DNA from: PUMD01 sp964599275
Lineage (GTDB): Bacteria; Bacillota; Sulfobacillia; SLMV01
Direction: 5' to 3'
DNA: 25,420 nucleotides
NCBI GenBank assembly: GCA_964599275.1
Contig: CAZRFK010000022.1
Span: 1-25,420 of the forward strand
In this document: piece by piece, positions 1-7,986 of the stretch
How positions within the stretch are numbered: the first letter of the stretch is position 1
Layout of the letters: every line of letters begins with the position of its first letter
The notes under the pieces: model-generated
What the model was told of the DNA's origin: nothing
The model's input: only the letters and a program-made list of their open reading frames with translations
The model's database searches: none
Translations under genes and position numbers: made by a program

Positions 1-774
1 AGACTCCACAGAGATGAAATTGACATCTCTTGGTGGTTGCAGCTTTGTAGGGCCAGAAATAAGATATACCTGTGCTCCCCGTTCTCGGGCTGCTCTTGCC
101 ATAGAATAACCCATTTTCCCGCTGGAGGGATTCGATATAAACCGCACTGGATCGAAGTATTCACGGGTTGGCCCTGCAGTAACAGTGACGGTATATCCTT
201 TTATCACATCATCGGCGTAAAAAGCAGAAGAAATTTCCTCAGTCACCTGCTGAGGAGAAGGCAGACGTCCCTTTCCAACTGCCCCAGAAGCCAGGCGACC
301 CTCATCCGGCTCCATCACAAAAGCATCACGCTGCCGGAGTGTTTTAACATTATCCCTGGTTGCCGGATTACACCACATATGGTGGTTCATCGCCGGTGCA
401 AAGAATTTTCTTCCCGGAAAAGCAGATATAAGTGTGCTCAGATTGTCATCTGCAATTCCGTTTGCCGCTTTGGCAAAAACATTGGCTGTTGCGGGAACTA
501 CGGCCAGAAGATCTCCCTTTTCTGCCAGGGCGATGTGTTCGGGATTCCACTGCTGCGGCTCCTTAAACATATCTGTGTGAACTGGATTGCTGGAAATTGT
601 GCGAAACGTTAAAGGGGTAACAAATTCTCTGGCCGCCTGCGTCATTATCACATGGACTTCAGCACCTCTCTTACGCAGACGGCTGACTACATCAACAGCC
701 TTATAAGTCGCTATTCCTCCGGTAACTCCAAAAAGTATGGTCTTACCACGCAAATCCTTCGCCTGCTTGCTCAC
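1..774 (-). CDS. coaBC: Bifunctional phosphopantothenoylcysteine decarboxylase / phosphopantothenate-cysteine ligase, N-terminal 258 residues (cut by window edge)
   Basis: Coenzyme A synthesis: the CoaB half couples 4'-phosphopantothenate to cysteine, and the FMN-dependent CoaC half decarboxylates the product. The visible part holds all of CoaC (about residues 10-185) and the start of CoaB (from about 192). CoaC landmarks are TGGIATYKA (18-26), His80, VPATAN (93-98) and PAMNHHMW (127-134). CoaB begins with VTAGPTREYFDPVRFISN. The flap reads GRLASGAVGKGR (159-170), with Ser163 where the E. coli enzyme has its flap cysteine. The start is GTG at 774, seven bases after a GGAGG; the overlapping ATG at 776 runs straight into a stop. 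It is the last visible gene of the string running from dapF. The C-terminal part of CoaB lies beyond base 1. Confidence 0.95.
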   Translation of the reverse strand, partial: MSKQAKDLRGKTILFGVTGGIATYKAVDVVSRLRKRGAEVHVIMTQAAREFVTPLTFRTISSNPVHTDMFKEPQQWNPEHIALAEKGDLLAVVPATANVFAKAANGIADDNLSTLISAFPGRKFFAPAMNHHMWCNPATRDNVKTLRQRDAFVMEPDEGRLASGAVGKGRLPSPQQVTEEISSAFYADDVIKGYTVTVTAGPTREYFDPVRFISNPSSGKMGYSMARAARERGAQVYLISGPTKLQPPRDVNFISVES

Positions 775-839
775 ATCAATGCCTCCAAATCATACTCAAC
801 TGCCATCAGATAGTTCCATCAGACTCTGACGACATCACA

Positions 840-1109
840 TCAGTTGATTTTCTTCATTTCGCTGGCGAGCTGTCCAGGATCTTCTGGCCACATGTCAACT
901 TCTCCACGAGAATTTTCAAGCCCATATCCAAGACAACCACTGGCAAACTCCGCTAAAGCTAAAGTAACAGGTTTTTCAGAATCACTGTCAACCAATACCT
1001 CAGCGCCATCGTGAATTTGTCGGGCTCTTTTGGCTAGGGCTATTGCAAGGGAATACTTGCTTTCTGCATGCTTGACTATCAAATCATAAGACACTTTTTG
1101 AGTTGGCAT
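840..1109 (-). CDS. rpoZ: RNA polymerase omega subunit
   Basis: Small subunit that helps assemble and stabilise the beta-prime subunit of RNA polymerase. The 89-residue product has the omega core: VSYDLIVKHAESKYSLAIA followed by LAKRARQIHDGA, which matches the usual YxLvxxaakRARqI region. The acidic C-terminal third is poorly conserved, as is normal for the family. The ATG at 1109 has a GGAGG about eight bases upstream, in the 21-base gap after remA. In most Bacillota gmk (guanylate kinase) lies between remA and rpoZ; here the two are adjacent. Confidence 0.93.
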   Translation of the reverse strand: MPTQKVSYDLIVKHAESKYSLAIALAKRARQIHDGAEVLVDSDSEKPVTLALAEFASGCLGYGLENSRGEVDMWPEDPGQLASEMKKIN

Positions 1110-1130
1110 CGAACAATCCTCCCCATGTGA

Positions 1131-1412
1131 TTACTGCTCGTTGTCTTCTTCTTCAGGGATTTCAAACTGTTGCTCTTGAAGTCTGCCAGCCACGGTTTCC
1201 GGCTGCACAGCCGATAATATGACATGGTCACTGTCAGTTATTATTACTGCACGCGTGCGACGACCGTAGGTAGCGTCAACCAATGAGCCATCATCCCGGG
1301 CTTCGGAGATCCTCCGTTTAATGGGAGCAGATTCAGGGCTTATAATTGTGACTATTCTGTTGGCTGAAACCATATTACCGAAACCGATATTGACCATAAC
1401 AATGCTGTTCAA
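1131..1412 (-). CDS. remA: RemA-type DNA-binding regulator (DUF370)
   Basis: RemA is a DNA-binding activator of biofilm matrix and osmoprotection genes in Bacillus subtilis. The 93-residue product is almost wholly the family core: VNIGFGNMVSANRIVTIISP, then ESAPIKR, DATYGRRTRAVIITDSDHV and LSAVQPETVAGRL, with a short acidic tail ending EEEDNEQ. The start is TTG at 1412, eight bases after AGGAGG; the next in-frame ATG is 23 bases from that site and unlikely. It sits between yicC and rpoZ as in many Bacillota. What it regulates in this organism cannot be told from the window. Confidence 0.93.
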   Translation of the reverse strand: MNSIVMVNIGFGNMVSANRIVTIISPESAPIKRRISEARDDGSLVDATYGRRTRAVIITDSDHVILSAVQPETVAGRLQEQQFEIPEEEDNEQ

Positions 1413-1450
1413 TTTGTTCGCCTCCTGTGGGGCCTACTCAGGATGACCCG

Positions 1451-2338
1451 CTACTCGATGTTGCGCACCTGTTCCCGCATGTCCTCAAGAAGGTTTTTCA
1501 TCTGCAGGGCCATTTCACTCAATTGTACATCAGCAATTTTTGCGGCTACTGTATTAACCTCGCGCCACATCTCCTGCATGACAAACTGCAGCTTTCGGCC
1601 CACTACGCCACCTTCGGTAAGAACTTCACGCAGGCGAGCAAGATGACTATCAAGACGGTCTAACTCTTCCACTACAGAAGATTTCTGGACTGCAAGAGCG
1701 GCTTCACCACTGACATCAAGGTGTTCAGAGGTCAGGTCCTCCTCGTGCAGTAGCCGGTCGAGTTTCTCAATTATTCTGTCATGTCTTTTTTTCTCCACTG
1801 CGGGTATATTTTTTTTCAGACAACTTAATTCTGATTCAAATTCATCCATCATTCCCAGGATGGAGTTGGCCAGCTGACCACCCTCCTGCTTCCTCGACTT
1901 TATTACCTGCTTCAGGGCGTCACAAACCACCTGGTCAAATAAGTCCTCCAGATGACAAGCTTCCAGATCACTTTCCTCCACTTGAATTACCCCCGGCAAC
2001 CCAGCAATATCGGAAACAGAAAGGGATAAATCAAGATCATGCTCGGCAGCTATATCTTTCAAGGACTTATGATATTGACGCACCAAGTTTCTGTCAACGC
2101 TAACCGACTGCCCCTGCTGCTGTTGGCGAAAGTCAACATAAACATCAACTCTCCCACGGTTGAGGACATCCGAAACATTATCCCTGAGAACTTTCTCTAT
2201 GACCCTGGGGACCTCATCGGGAAGGTGTACAAATATCTCCAGGTAACGGTGATTCACCGTTCGTATTTCAACGGTCAAACTGGTTGCATCGTCTTCAACT
2301 TCTGCTCGTCCAAATCCGGTCATGCTGCTGATCTGCAT
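1451..2338 (-). CDS. yicC: YicC family endoribonuclease-like protein
   Basis: The YicC family has been tied to stationary-phase growth and, more recently, to endoribonuclease activity on mRNA and small RNAs. The 295-residue length is typical. The N-terminal domain opens with MQISSMTGFGRAEVE and EIRTVNHRYLEI, and the middle has NRGRVDVYVDF. The C-terminal DUF1732 region has DVSGEAALAVQKSSVVEELD, then GRKLQFVMQEMWREVNTVAAK. The ATG at 2338 is placed by a GGAG lying inside the last codons of ubiB/aarF, four bases upstream, so the two are probably translationally coupled. The next gene in transcription is remA. Confidence 0.95.
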   Translation of the reverse strand: MQISSMTGFGRAEVEDDATSLTVEIRTVNHRYLEIFVHLPDEVPRVIEKVLRDNVSDVLNRGRVDVYVDFRQQQQGQSVSVDRNLVRQYHKSLKDIAAEHDLDLSLSVSDIAGLPGVIQVEESDLEACHLEDLFDQVVCDALKQVIKSRKQEGGQLANSILGMMDEFESELSCLKKNIPAVEKKRHDRIIEKLDRLLHEEDLTSEHLDVSGEAALAVQKSSVVEELDRLDSHLARLREVLTEGGVVGRKLQFVMQEMWREVNTVAAKIADVQLSEMALQMKNLLEDMREQVRNIE

Positions 2339-2342
2339 AACT

Positions 2343-3986
2343 TTAGCTCCTCCCCCTCCAAACCAACCATATACCCAAAACTACTGCACCCGCATAAGAT
2401 ATGATCCCCAGAGTGGAATAACCCAGAAGGTACGGAGGACGGTCAAGCTGTATGATGAATGAACCTCCCACAATCAAAGAGGCCATAACCAATCCCGCAA
2501 TCAGGCGATAAGCTATTCTCTCCAGTCCCTCAACGAAAGAGTCCAGCCCCACGTGCCGAAACTGAACTACTAAATCCCCTCTTTCAGCCCGATTCAACAG
2601 TGATGTAATCTGTCGGGGCCACTCCAAGACCTGTCTGAATACCCTACTCCATCTACTGGCTATTGCAGGCCACCAACTCTGAGGAGCCCAGCGTTGAAAT
2701 AGAGCTTGCTGGACATGCGGCCTTATTTCCTCAGTGAGATTCAGCTCTGGATAGATCATCCGTCCTGCTGATTCGGCAAGTGCCACAGCCCGTAAAAGTG
2801 ATGCATACGCCCAGGGTATGGATATCTTGTGTCTCTGAAGCAGCTGCATGAGAGAGAATATCATCTCACCCACACGTATGTTGGACAGTGACTTGTCCAG
2901 ATTAAACTCTACCAGCTCCATCAGCTCACGCTTAATGGTTGTTCGGTCTACAGAGGTTGATGAAACTCTGCTGATCTCCAGAAGTACATCTAAGAACACT
3001 TCATAATCGCGGTCCACAAGTCCAGTGAGCATATCCGATAGGTCAATTTTTGTTTTCTCATCTACAAATCCTATAATCCCGAAATCCAGCAAAGCCAATT
3101 TCTGGTCATCAACTACAAGTAAATTTCCTGGATGGGGATCTGCATGGTAGATTCCCAGTGAGAATATCTGCTGAAAGCAAACGTTTATGGCAAGATGGGC
3201 TATTTCTTGACGTTGATTTTTGCTGAGACCCTGCAGTTCATCCAGTTGTCTCCCTTTTATTCTACTTAGGGTAAGAACTCGCTCAGTCGAAGCCTCATCA
3301 AACACTTTCGGGATAATTACGTCCGGGTTATCATCAAATTCATTGCGAAAACGTTTCATAATATCTGCTTCTCGCGTAAAATCAAGTTCCTTTCTCAGAT
3401 GGCGACTGAATTCCCTCGCCAAATGGGGAAGGTTGTACACCTTTGTTCCCTTGATATTCTCATGCAGCAAGTCAGCCAGTAGAATCATGATGTCAGTGTC
3501 CTTTTCAATGACTTCCGTAATGGCTGGACGCTGAACTTTGACTGCCACTTCCCTACCCTGGTATACAGCAGAATGCACCTGGGCCATTGATGCAGAAGCG
3601 AGCGGTTCTGAAGAAAATTCAGTGAAAATCTCATCTGGTTCCCCGCCGAGCTCATCGCGAATTACCTCAAATATCTCATCGGGAGGAATCCGGGCTACCC
3701 GGGACTGAAGGTTTTCGAATTCTTCAATAAATTCGGCGGGAAGCAGGTCTGGTCGGGTGCTTAACATCTGCCCCACTTTGATAAAAGCTGGACCCAATTC
3801 CTCAAAAGCCTCACGAGTTTCCCGGGCCAAAGCTCGCCTGGATTGGGCCTTTTCAGTTTGGCCCAGCTGTAAAGGCAGCCCAAATGGCAGGGGCAACCTT
3901 TCGGCAATGTGTCCGTATCCGTGCACCACCAATACCTTGAGCACTTCCCGTAAACGGCCAGCGTGTCGCAGGGCAAAAACACTCAT
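2343..3986 (-). CDS. AarF/ABC1/UbiB family atypical kinase-like membrane protein
   Basis: UbiB/ABC1 proteins are atypical kinase-fold ATPases linked to quinone or lipid metabolism. This 547-residue copy has the family signatures: KVGQ (70-73), the alanine-rich loop ASASMAQVH (130-138) in place of a glycine-rich loop, the ATP-contacting lysine in VAVK (147-150), HADPHPGN (281-288) and the metal-binding DFG (301-303). Two hydrophobic stretches at the end (about 491-511 and 521-543) look like a membrane hairpin. The ATG at 3986 has GGAGG seven bases upstream. Nothing nearby encodes quinone synthesis. The gene lies between dapF and yicC, so its role here is open. Confidence 0.93.
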   Translation of the reverse strand: MSVFALRHAGRLREVLKVLVVHGYGHIAERLPLPFGLPLQLGQTEKAQSRRALARETREAFEELGPAFIKVGQMLSTRPDLLPAEFIEEFENLQSRVARIPPDEIFEVIRDELGGEPDEIFTEFSSEPLASASMAQVHSAVYQGREVAVKVQRPAITEVIEKDTDIMILLADLLHENIKGTKVYNLPHLAREFSRHLRKELDFTREADIMKRFRNEFDDNPDVIIPKVFDEASTERVLTLSRIKGRQLDELQGLSKNQRQEIAHLAINVCFQQIFSLGIYHADPHPGNLLVVDDQKLALLDFGIIGFVDEKTKIDLSDMLTGLVDRDYEVFLDVLLEISRVSSTSVDRTTIKRELMELVEFNLDKSLSNIRVGEMIFSLMQLLQRHKISIPWAYASLLRAVALAESAGRMIYPELNLTEEIRPHVQQALFQRWAPQSWWPAIASRWSRVFRQVLEWPRQITSLLNRAERGDLVVQFRHVGLDSFVEGLERIAYRLIAGLVMASLIVGGSFIIQLDRPPYLLGYSTLGIISYAGAVVLGIWLVWRGRS

Positions 3987-4062
3987 TAGTTGACCTCCAC
4001 CATTAATAACTTCTGAAAAGATTAGTCTGGGTCGCTGAAGAACAGGTCATTTAACACGGCTC

Positions 4063-4941
4063 TTAGTCTTCAGTTCTTCTCACCTTGAAATCATCGGGCA
4101 CGTAAGCCATGCCCCGGAAAGTTTCACGTACCGGACCAGCAAGAACAATGTTCTCATCGCCGTCCCATTTTACCTGAAGGCATCCACCTGGCATGTGAAC
4201 GGATACAGGAGAATCGCAGTCCCCCCTGCGAATAGCCATTACAGCTACAGCGCAGGCCCCCGTCCCGCAGGACTGAGTTATCCCCGTTCCCCTCTCAAAT
4301 ACACGGGCATTGATGTTATGCCGGTCTGCTATACTGGCCAGCTCAACATTCGTTTTCTCGGGAAAGACTGGATGACTTTCAAAGACCGGACCCAGAGTTT
4401 CAAGATCTATCTGCTGAAGGTCATCCACAAACATAATACAGTTAGGATTGCCAACTCGTACAGCATGAATTGGCATTTCAAAACCTTCTACTTTCAAAAT
4501 ATCTCCCATGCAGAGAGATTCGCCTGGACCCGTCATGGGGATATCCTTTCTCAAAAACTGAGGGGGAGTCATTTTCGCCTCTGCCCACAGAGCATTTTCC
4601 CTGCTGGACACTTCAAGTTCGACAATGCCATCGACTGTTTGTACCGCAAAGGTATTCTCAGCTATAAGTCCGTCCCCCCACACATAACCTGCCAGACAGC
4701 GTACACCGTTGCCACACATATCCCCTTCGCTGCCATCAGCGTTGAATATACGCATCTGGAAGTCGGCCTTGTCGGAAGGAAGGATCAGGATCAGTCCGTC
4801 ACCTCCAATGCCTTTGTGTCGGTCAGACAGACGTTTTGACAATCTGGACCAGTCAAGTTGTGGTATACGCCCACTGTCGGCATCCAGGTAAACGTAATCA
4901 TTGCCTGCAGACTCCATTTTAATAAATGATAAACGCATCAC
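4063..4941 (-). CDS. dapF: Diaminopimelate epimerase
   Basis: Converts LL- to meso-diaminopimelate, the lysine precursor and the cross-linking residue of many cell walls. The 292-residue protein carries both catalytic cysteines in their motifs, GDMCGNGVRC (Cys76) and TQSCGTGACA (Cys225), along with GNDYV near the start, FNADGSEG and VGNPNC. The start may be GTG at 4941 or the adjacent ATG at 4938; an AGAGG lies ten bases before the GTG. The gene stands 76 bases upstream of the UbiB-like gene and 140 bases downstream of the Ca2+-ATPase, and probably opens a fresh reading group. Confidence 0.96.
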   Translation of the reverse strand: MMRLSFIKMESAGNDYVYLDADSGRIPQLDWSRLSKRLSDRHKGIGGDGLILILPSDKADFQMRIFNADGSEGDMCGNGVRCLAGYVWGDGLIAENTFAVQTVDGIVELEVSSRENALWAEAKMTPPQFLRKDIPMTGPGESLCMGDILKVEGFEMPIHAVRVGNPNCIMFVDDLQQIDLETLGPVFESHPVFPEKTNVELASIADRHNINARVFERGTGITQSCGTGACAVAVMAIRRGDCDSPVSVHMPGGCLQVKWDGDENIVLAGPVRETFRGMAYVPDDFKVRRTED

Positions 4942-5081
4942 TGTGTATCAACCTCTTCTATAATAAAGCAGTTATTGTCAATTAAGCATCTACACTTTGA
5001 CTTGATTTTACCACCTTACCCTTTCTGACCCAACCGGACAACCTTCATTTCAATCAGATGGCCAGTTTGAACTGAAACCCT
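4942..5081. other. Intergenic region between the Ca2+-ATPase and dapF
   Basis: The stretch contains a perfect TTGACA on the minus strand (4981-4976), but the only TATA-like element after it is about 13 bases away, too close for a normal sigma-A promoter. No convincing terminator follows the ATPase; a short CAGTT/AACTG inverted repeat near 5062-5073 lacks a following U run. Whether dapF has its own promoter is undecided. Confidence 0.35.
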
Positions 5082-7793
5082 CTATTTATTATGCACCTCT
5101 ATAGAGGGAAGTAAATTATCAACAATCGGAGCAACAATGGCAAATCCTGCACATATGCCCAGAGTGCTCAGATGCAGCGGCACAACATTAAGCACGGAAG
5201 CCAACAGGGGAACGTAAACTCCCGCTGCAGCTATGGCCAGTGAAGACAACACTGCCAGAGGCAGATAAGGATTTGACTTAATATAACCTGCTGCTCCTTT
5301 GTCTTCATAGTGCATCTCCAGTGCGTGAATCAGCTGACTGAATACAAGTGTTGTCAGAGCAGCAGTCCTGGCATGTGGCAGCGATGAACCCAGGGACATA
5401 AATGCCACAAAGCTGCTGAGGGTCGTCAAACCAATAAGGAATCCTCGTCTCATTATTCTTTGCGAAATCCCGTGTGCAAAAACACCGGCTCCCACATTTC
5501 GCGGAACTTTATCCATCAGCTCATCACCTGCAGTATCCATTCCCAATGCCATTGCTGGCAGCCCATCGGTAAGCAGATTAACCAACAGGATCTGAATAGG
5601 AACTAACGGGTGAGGCAGATTGGCCAATGTGGCCCCGAACATGAGCAAAACCTCTCCAATGTTGCAGGAAAGCAGATAAACGATGAATTTCCGTATATTG
5701 CGGAAAACACCGCGCCCTTCACGTACCGCGTTCACAATGGTGGCAAAATTGTCGTCAAGTAAAACCAGATCAGCGGCATCCCTGGTCACATCTGTTCCTG
5801 TCTGCCCCATCGCTACCCCGATGTGTGCCTGGTTCACCGCCGGAGCATCATTTACCCCATCTCCAGTCATCGCCACCACGTGACCCATATTACGGAGGAT
5901 ACGAACCAGTCTGAGCTTTTGCTCTGGAGTCACTCGCGCAAAAACCCGACAGGTACCCAAAGCGTCCGCCAGCTGCTTATCGGAAATCTGCTGCATCTTA
6001 GAACCTGTAAGTATTCGTGGCACATCTTCATCCTGAGCTTCATCCCACATTCCCAGCTGTTTTGCCACTGCCTTGGCGGTGAGAGGATGATCACCAGTTA
6101 ACATCAGAGTACGGATACTGGCACGCTCACATTGTTTCAGTGCTTCTCTGCATTCCGGTCGGGGCGGATCCATCATGGCCAGAAACCCCAGGAAAGTCAA
6201 TCCTGATTCTTCAGGTTTAATGTCATCATCAATTTCCCGTTCAGTAATCTTTCTGCCTGCTGCCGCCAGAACCCGATATCCTTGACCAGCGAGTGCCTCG
6301 GCCCGCTCCATGAGCCGTTTTCGTTCGGCCGGAATCAACCACTCGGAATCTTCAGAAGAAGCACACCATTTTTTTTCGCAGTCTGCTAACATTGTTTCGG
6401 GGGCACCTTTTTGCAGCAGGACGTGGTGAACATCGCCTCCCCAGTTTAAATCCCCCCAGACGCTCATGCGCCTTCGGGAGGAACTGAAGGAAATTTCGCC
6501 AGACCGATCGAAAGTAAAAGTTGATAGCTGTCCGGATTTCTGCATTCTTCGGACTTCCGGCAGAAGTCCTTCCAGTCCTTCCACCAGTGCAACCTCAGTT
6601 GGGTCGCCCCGGCGACGGAAATTATCATCAGTTGCAAGGGCAACATTAGACGCCCATACTGATGACCATAAACAAAGCCAGAAGCCCAAAAAACCAGGTT
6701 CATCAGCCCTGGGAGACACAGCCTTGTTCACCTTCCATCTTTGTCCATCAACCTCTACCAGCTGGAGCCGAAGCCGATTGGCCGTTAGTGTACCCGTTTT
6801 GTCTGAGCAGATTACAGATGCACATCCCAAAGTTTCAACAGAATGAAGATGCCTTACAATTGCGTTTTGCGATGCCATGCGCTGCACGCCCATCGCCAGA
6901 GCTATTGTAACCACTGCCGGAAGTCCCTCGGGAATGGCTGCAACAGCCAGGGACACACCTGCAAAAAACATATCATAAGGAGCCTTTCCACGTAGAATAC
7001 CAGCAGCAGCAATTACTATCGAAACACCCAGACAAACCCATACGAGAACCTTGGCAAGCTGATCCAGGTTTCGTTGTAAGGGCGGTTCTTTATCAAGCTG
7101 ATCGTCGGTCAATAAGTCAGCAATTCCTCCGAGCTCCGTATCCGTCCCTGTCGCTACAGTTACTGCTTTAATCTTTCCACCCACGACCACCGAACCCTGA
7201 TAAAGCATATTTGTCCGGTCCGTCAGGTGAACGTTCTCCTCCAGATTGTCGTTCTTTTTACCGACCGGAAGAGATTCCCCGGTCAAAAAAGACTCGTCCA
7301 CCCTAGCTTCTCCGTCAGCAAGCACCCGACAATCCGCCGGCACACGGTCTCCGGCATCGAGGTGAATTATATCCCCGGGTACCAGCTGGCGACTGGCTAC
7401 CATTTTCAGGATGCCTTCCCGTTTCACCTTAACTTCGGACGGAGTCATTTCCTGCAACGATAGCAGGGCCGCTTCAGCCCTGTATTCCTGAATAAAGCCC
7501 AAAATAGCGTTGAGGAGAACAATTATGGAGATAGCTATTGCATCCGCCTGTTCTCCAAGGAAAAATGCCACAGCAGTCGCTGCCATCAACACCAGCACCA
7601 TAACATCATCCCACTGCCGGAGGAATATCGCCCACACCCTGGGGCCTTCTTTTTGAGGTAGTGAGTTATCTCCAAAATGACTCCGACGCTTTTCAACCTC
7701 GTCTGCCGGTAATCCCCATTCTGGAGTTACCTGCCAAAAGTCGAGTACTTCACTGCAGCTTTGTGCATAAAAAGAAGGTGAATACTCCCTCAG
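5082..7793 (-). CDS. SERCA-like P-type Ca2+-transporting ATPase (P2A), probable CTG start
   Basis: Membrane pump that should export Ca2+ at the expense of ATP. Landmarks, numbered from the CTG: TGES actuator loop (171-174), IPEGLP in M4, phosphorylated Asp331 in SDKTGTLT, KGAPE (462-466), TGDGVNDAPA (643-652), SCNIGE in M5 and NLLTDGLPA in M6. The M5 Asn/Glu and M6 Asn/Thr/Asp match the residues that form both calcium sites in SERCA. ATG-type starts would begin at GTG 7637 and lose the conserved cytoplasmic N-terminal domain. The open frame continues upstream for 52 more residues (VLDFWQVTPEWGLPADEVEK is typical of this domain) with no ATG, GTG or TTG. CTG at 7793 lies seven bases after AGGAGG (7806-7801), giving 903 residues, the usual length. 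A nearby sequencing frameshift is the alternative. Confidence 0.9.
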   Translation of the reverse strand: MREYSPSFYAQSCSEVLDFWQVTPEWGLPADEVEKRRSHFGDNSLPQKEGPRVWAIFLRQWDDVMVLVLMAATAVAFFLGEQADAIAISIIVLLNAILGFIQEYRAEAALLSLQEMTPSEVKVKREGILKMVASRQLVPGDIIHLDAGDRVPADCRVLADGEARVDESFLTGESLPVGKKNDNLEENVHLTDRTNMLYQGSVVVGGKIKAVTVATGTDTELGGIADLLTDDQLDKEPPLQRNLDQLAKVLVWVCLGVSIVIAAAGILRGKAPYDMFFAGVSLAVAAIPEGLPAVVTIALAMGVQRMASQNAIVRHLHSVETLGCASVICSDKTGTLTANRLRLQLVEVDGQRWKVNKAVSPRADEPGFLGFWLCLWSSVWASNVALATDDNFRRRGDPTEVALVEGLEGLLPEVRRMQKSGQLSTFTFDRSGEISFSSSRRRMSVWGDLNWGGDVHHVLLQKGAPETMLADCEKKWCASSEDSEWLIPAERKRLMERAEALAGQGYRVLAAAGRKITEREIDDDIKPEESGLTFLGFLAMMDPPRPECREALKQCERASIRTLMLTGDHPLTAKAVAKQLGMWDEAQDEDVPRILTGSKMQQISDKQLADALGTCRVFARVTPEQKLRLVRILRNMGHVVAMTGDGVNDAPAVNQAHIGVAMGQTGTDVTRDAADLVLLDDNFATIVNAVREGRGVFRNIRKFIVYLLSCNIGEVLLMFGATLANLPHPLVPIQILLVNLLTDGLPAMALGMDTAGDELMDKVPRNVGAGVFAHGISQRIMRRGFLIGLTTLSSFVAFMSLGSSLPHARTAALTTLVFSQLIHALEMHYEDKGAAGYIKSNPYLPLAVLSSLAIAAAGVYVPLLASVLNVVPLHLSTLGICAGFAIVAPIVDNLLPSIEVHNK

Positions 7794-7986
7794 AATAGTC
7801 CCTCCTCATTCATTATGATGGTCTGAACCATGATTATTCTCAAAACGGAAAGCCTATGCAGCTTTGGGTGCTTCATTATGGCAGTTAAATAGATGTTTCC
7901 CCCGAGGGTGCCTTCATGGTGAGACAACCCGCTGGCAACAATAACCCTCTATCCATTATCATTAGAAGGTACCGGAGGTGTTGACT
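7794..7986. promoter_or_regulatory. Divergent intergenic region between the Ca2+-ATPase and rqcH
   Basis: These 193 bases must hold the start signals for both divergent genes, but I cannot assign a clear sigma-A promoter in either direction. An inverted repeat ATGGT-CTGA-ACCAT (7818-7831) lies just upstream of the ATPase ribosome-binding site and could be an operator. A second small one, AAAGC/GCTTT, lies near 7850-7866. The AGGAGG for the ATPase is at 7801-7806 (minus) and the GGAGG for rqcH at 7974-7978 (plus). Confidence 0.4.

Noticed and set aside
37..612. A 191-codon plus-strand open frame
   Set aside because: It lies wholly over coaBC, whose minus-strand translation matches the family from end to end; this is a shadow frame.
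4195..4839. A 214-codon plus-strand open frame
   Set aside because: It lies antisense to dapF, where both catalytic cysteine motifs are intact on the other strand; the predicted peptide has no recognisable features.
4950..4981. A promoter for dapF from the TTGACA at 4981-4976
   Set aside because: The only TATA-like element lies about 13 bases downstream of it, too short a spacer for a standard promoter.
5062..5073. CAGTT/AACTG repeat after the Ca2+-ATPase as a terminator
   Set aside because: Five pairs, a two-base loop and no U run; too weak.
7794..7986. A possible yybP-ykoY (manganese) riboswitch ahead of the P-type ATPase
   Set aside because: Such elements often precede cation ATPases, but the conserved GGGGAGUA-type loops and paired elements are not present on the minus strand.
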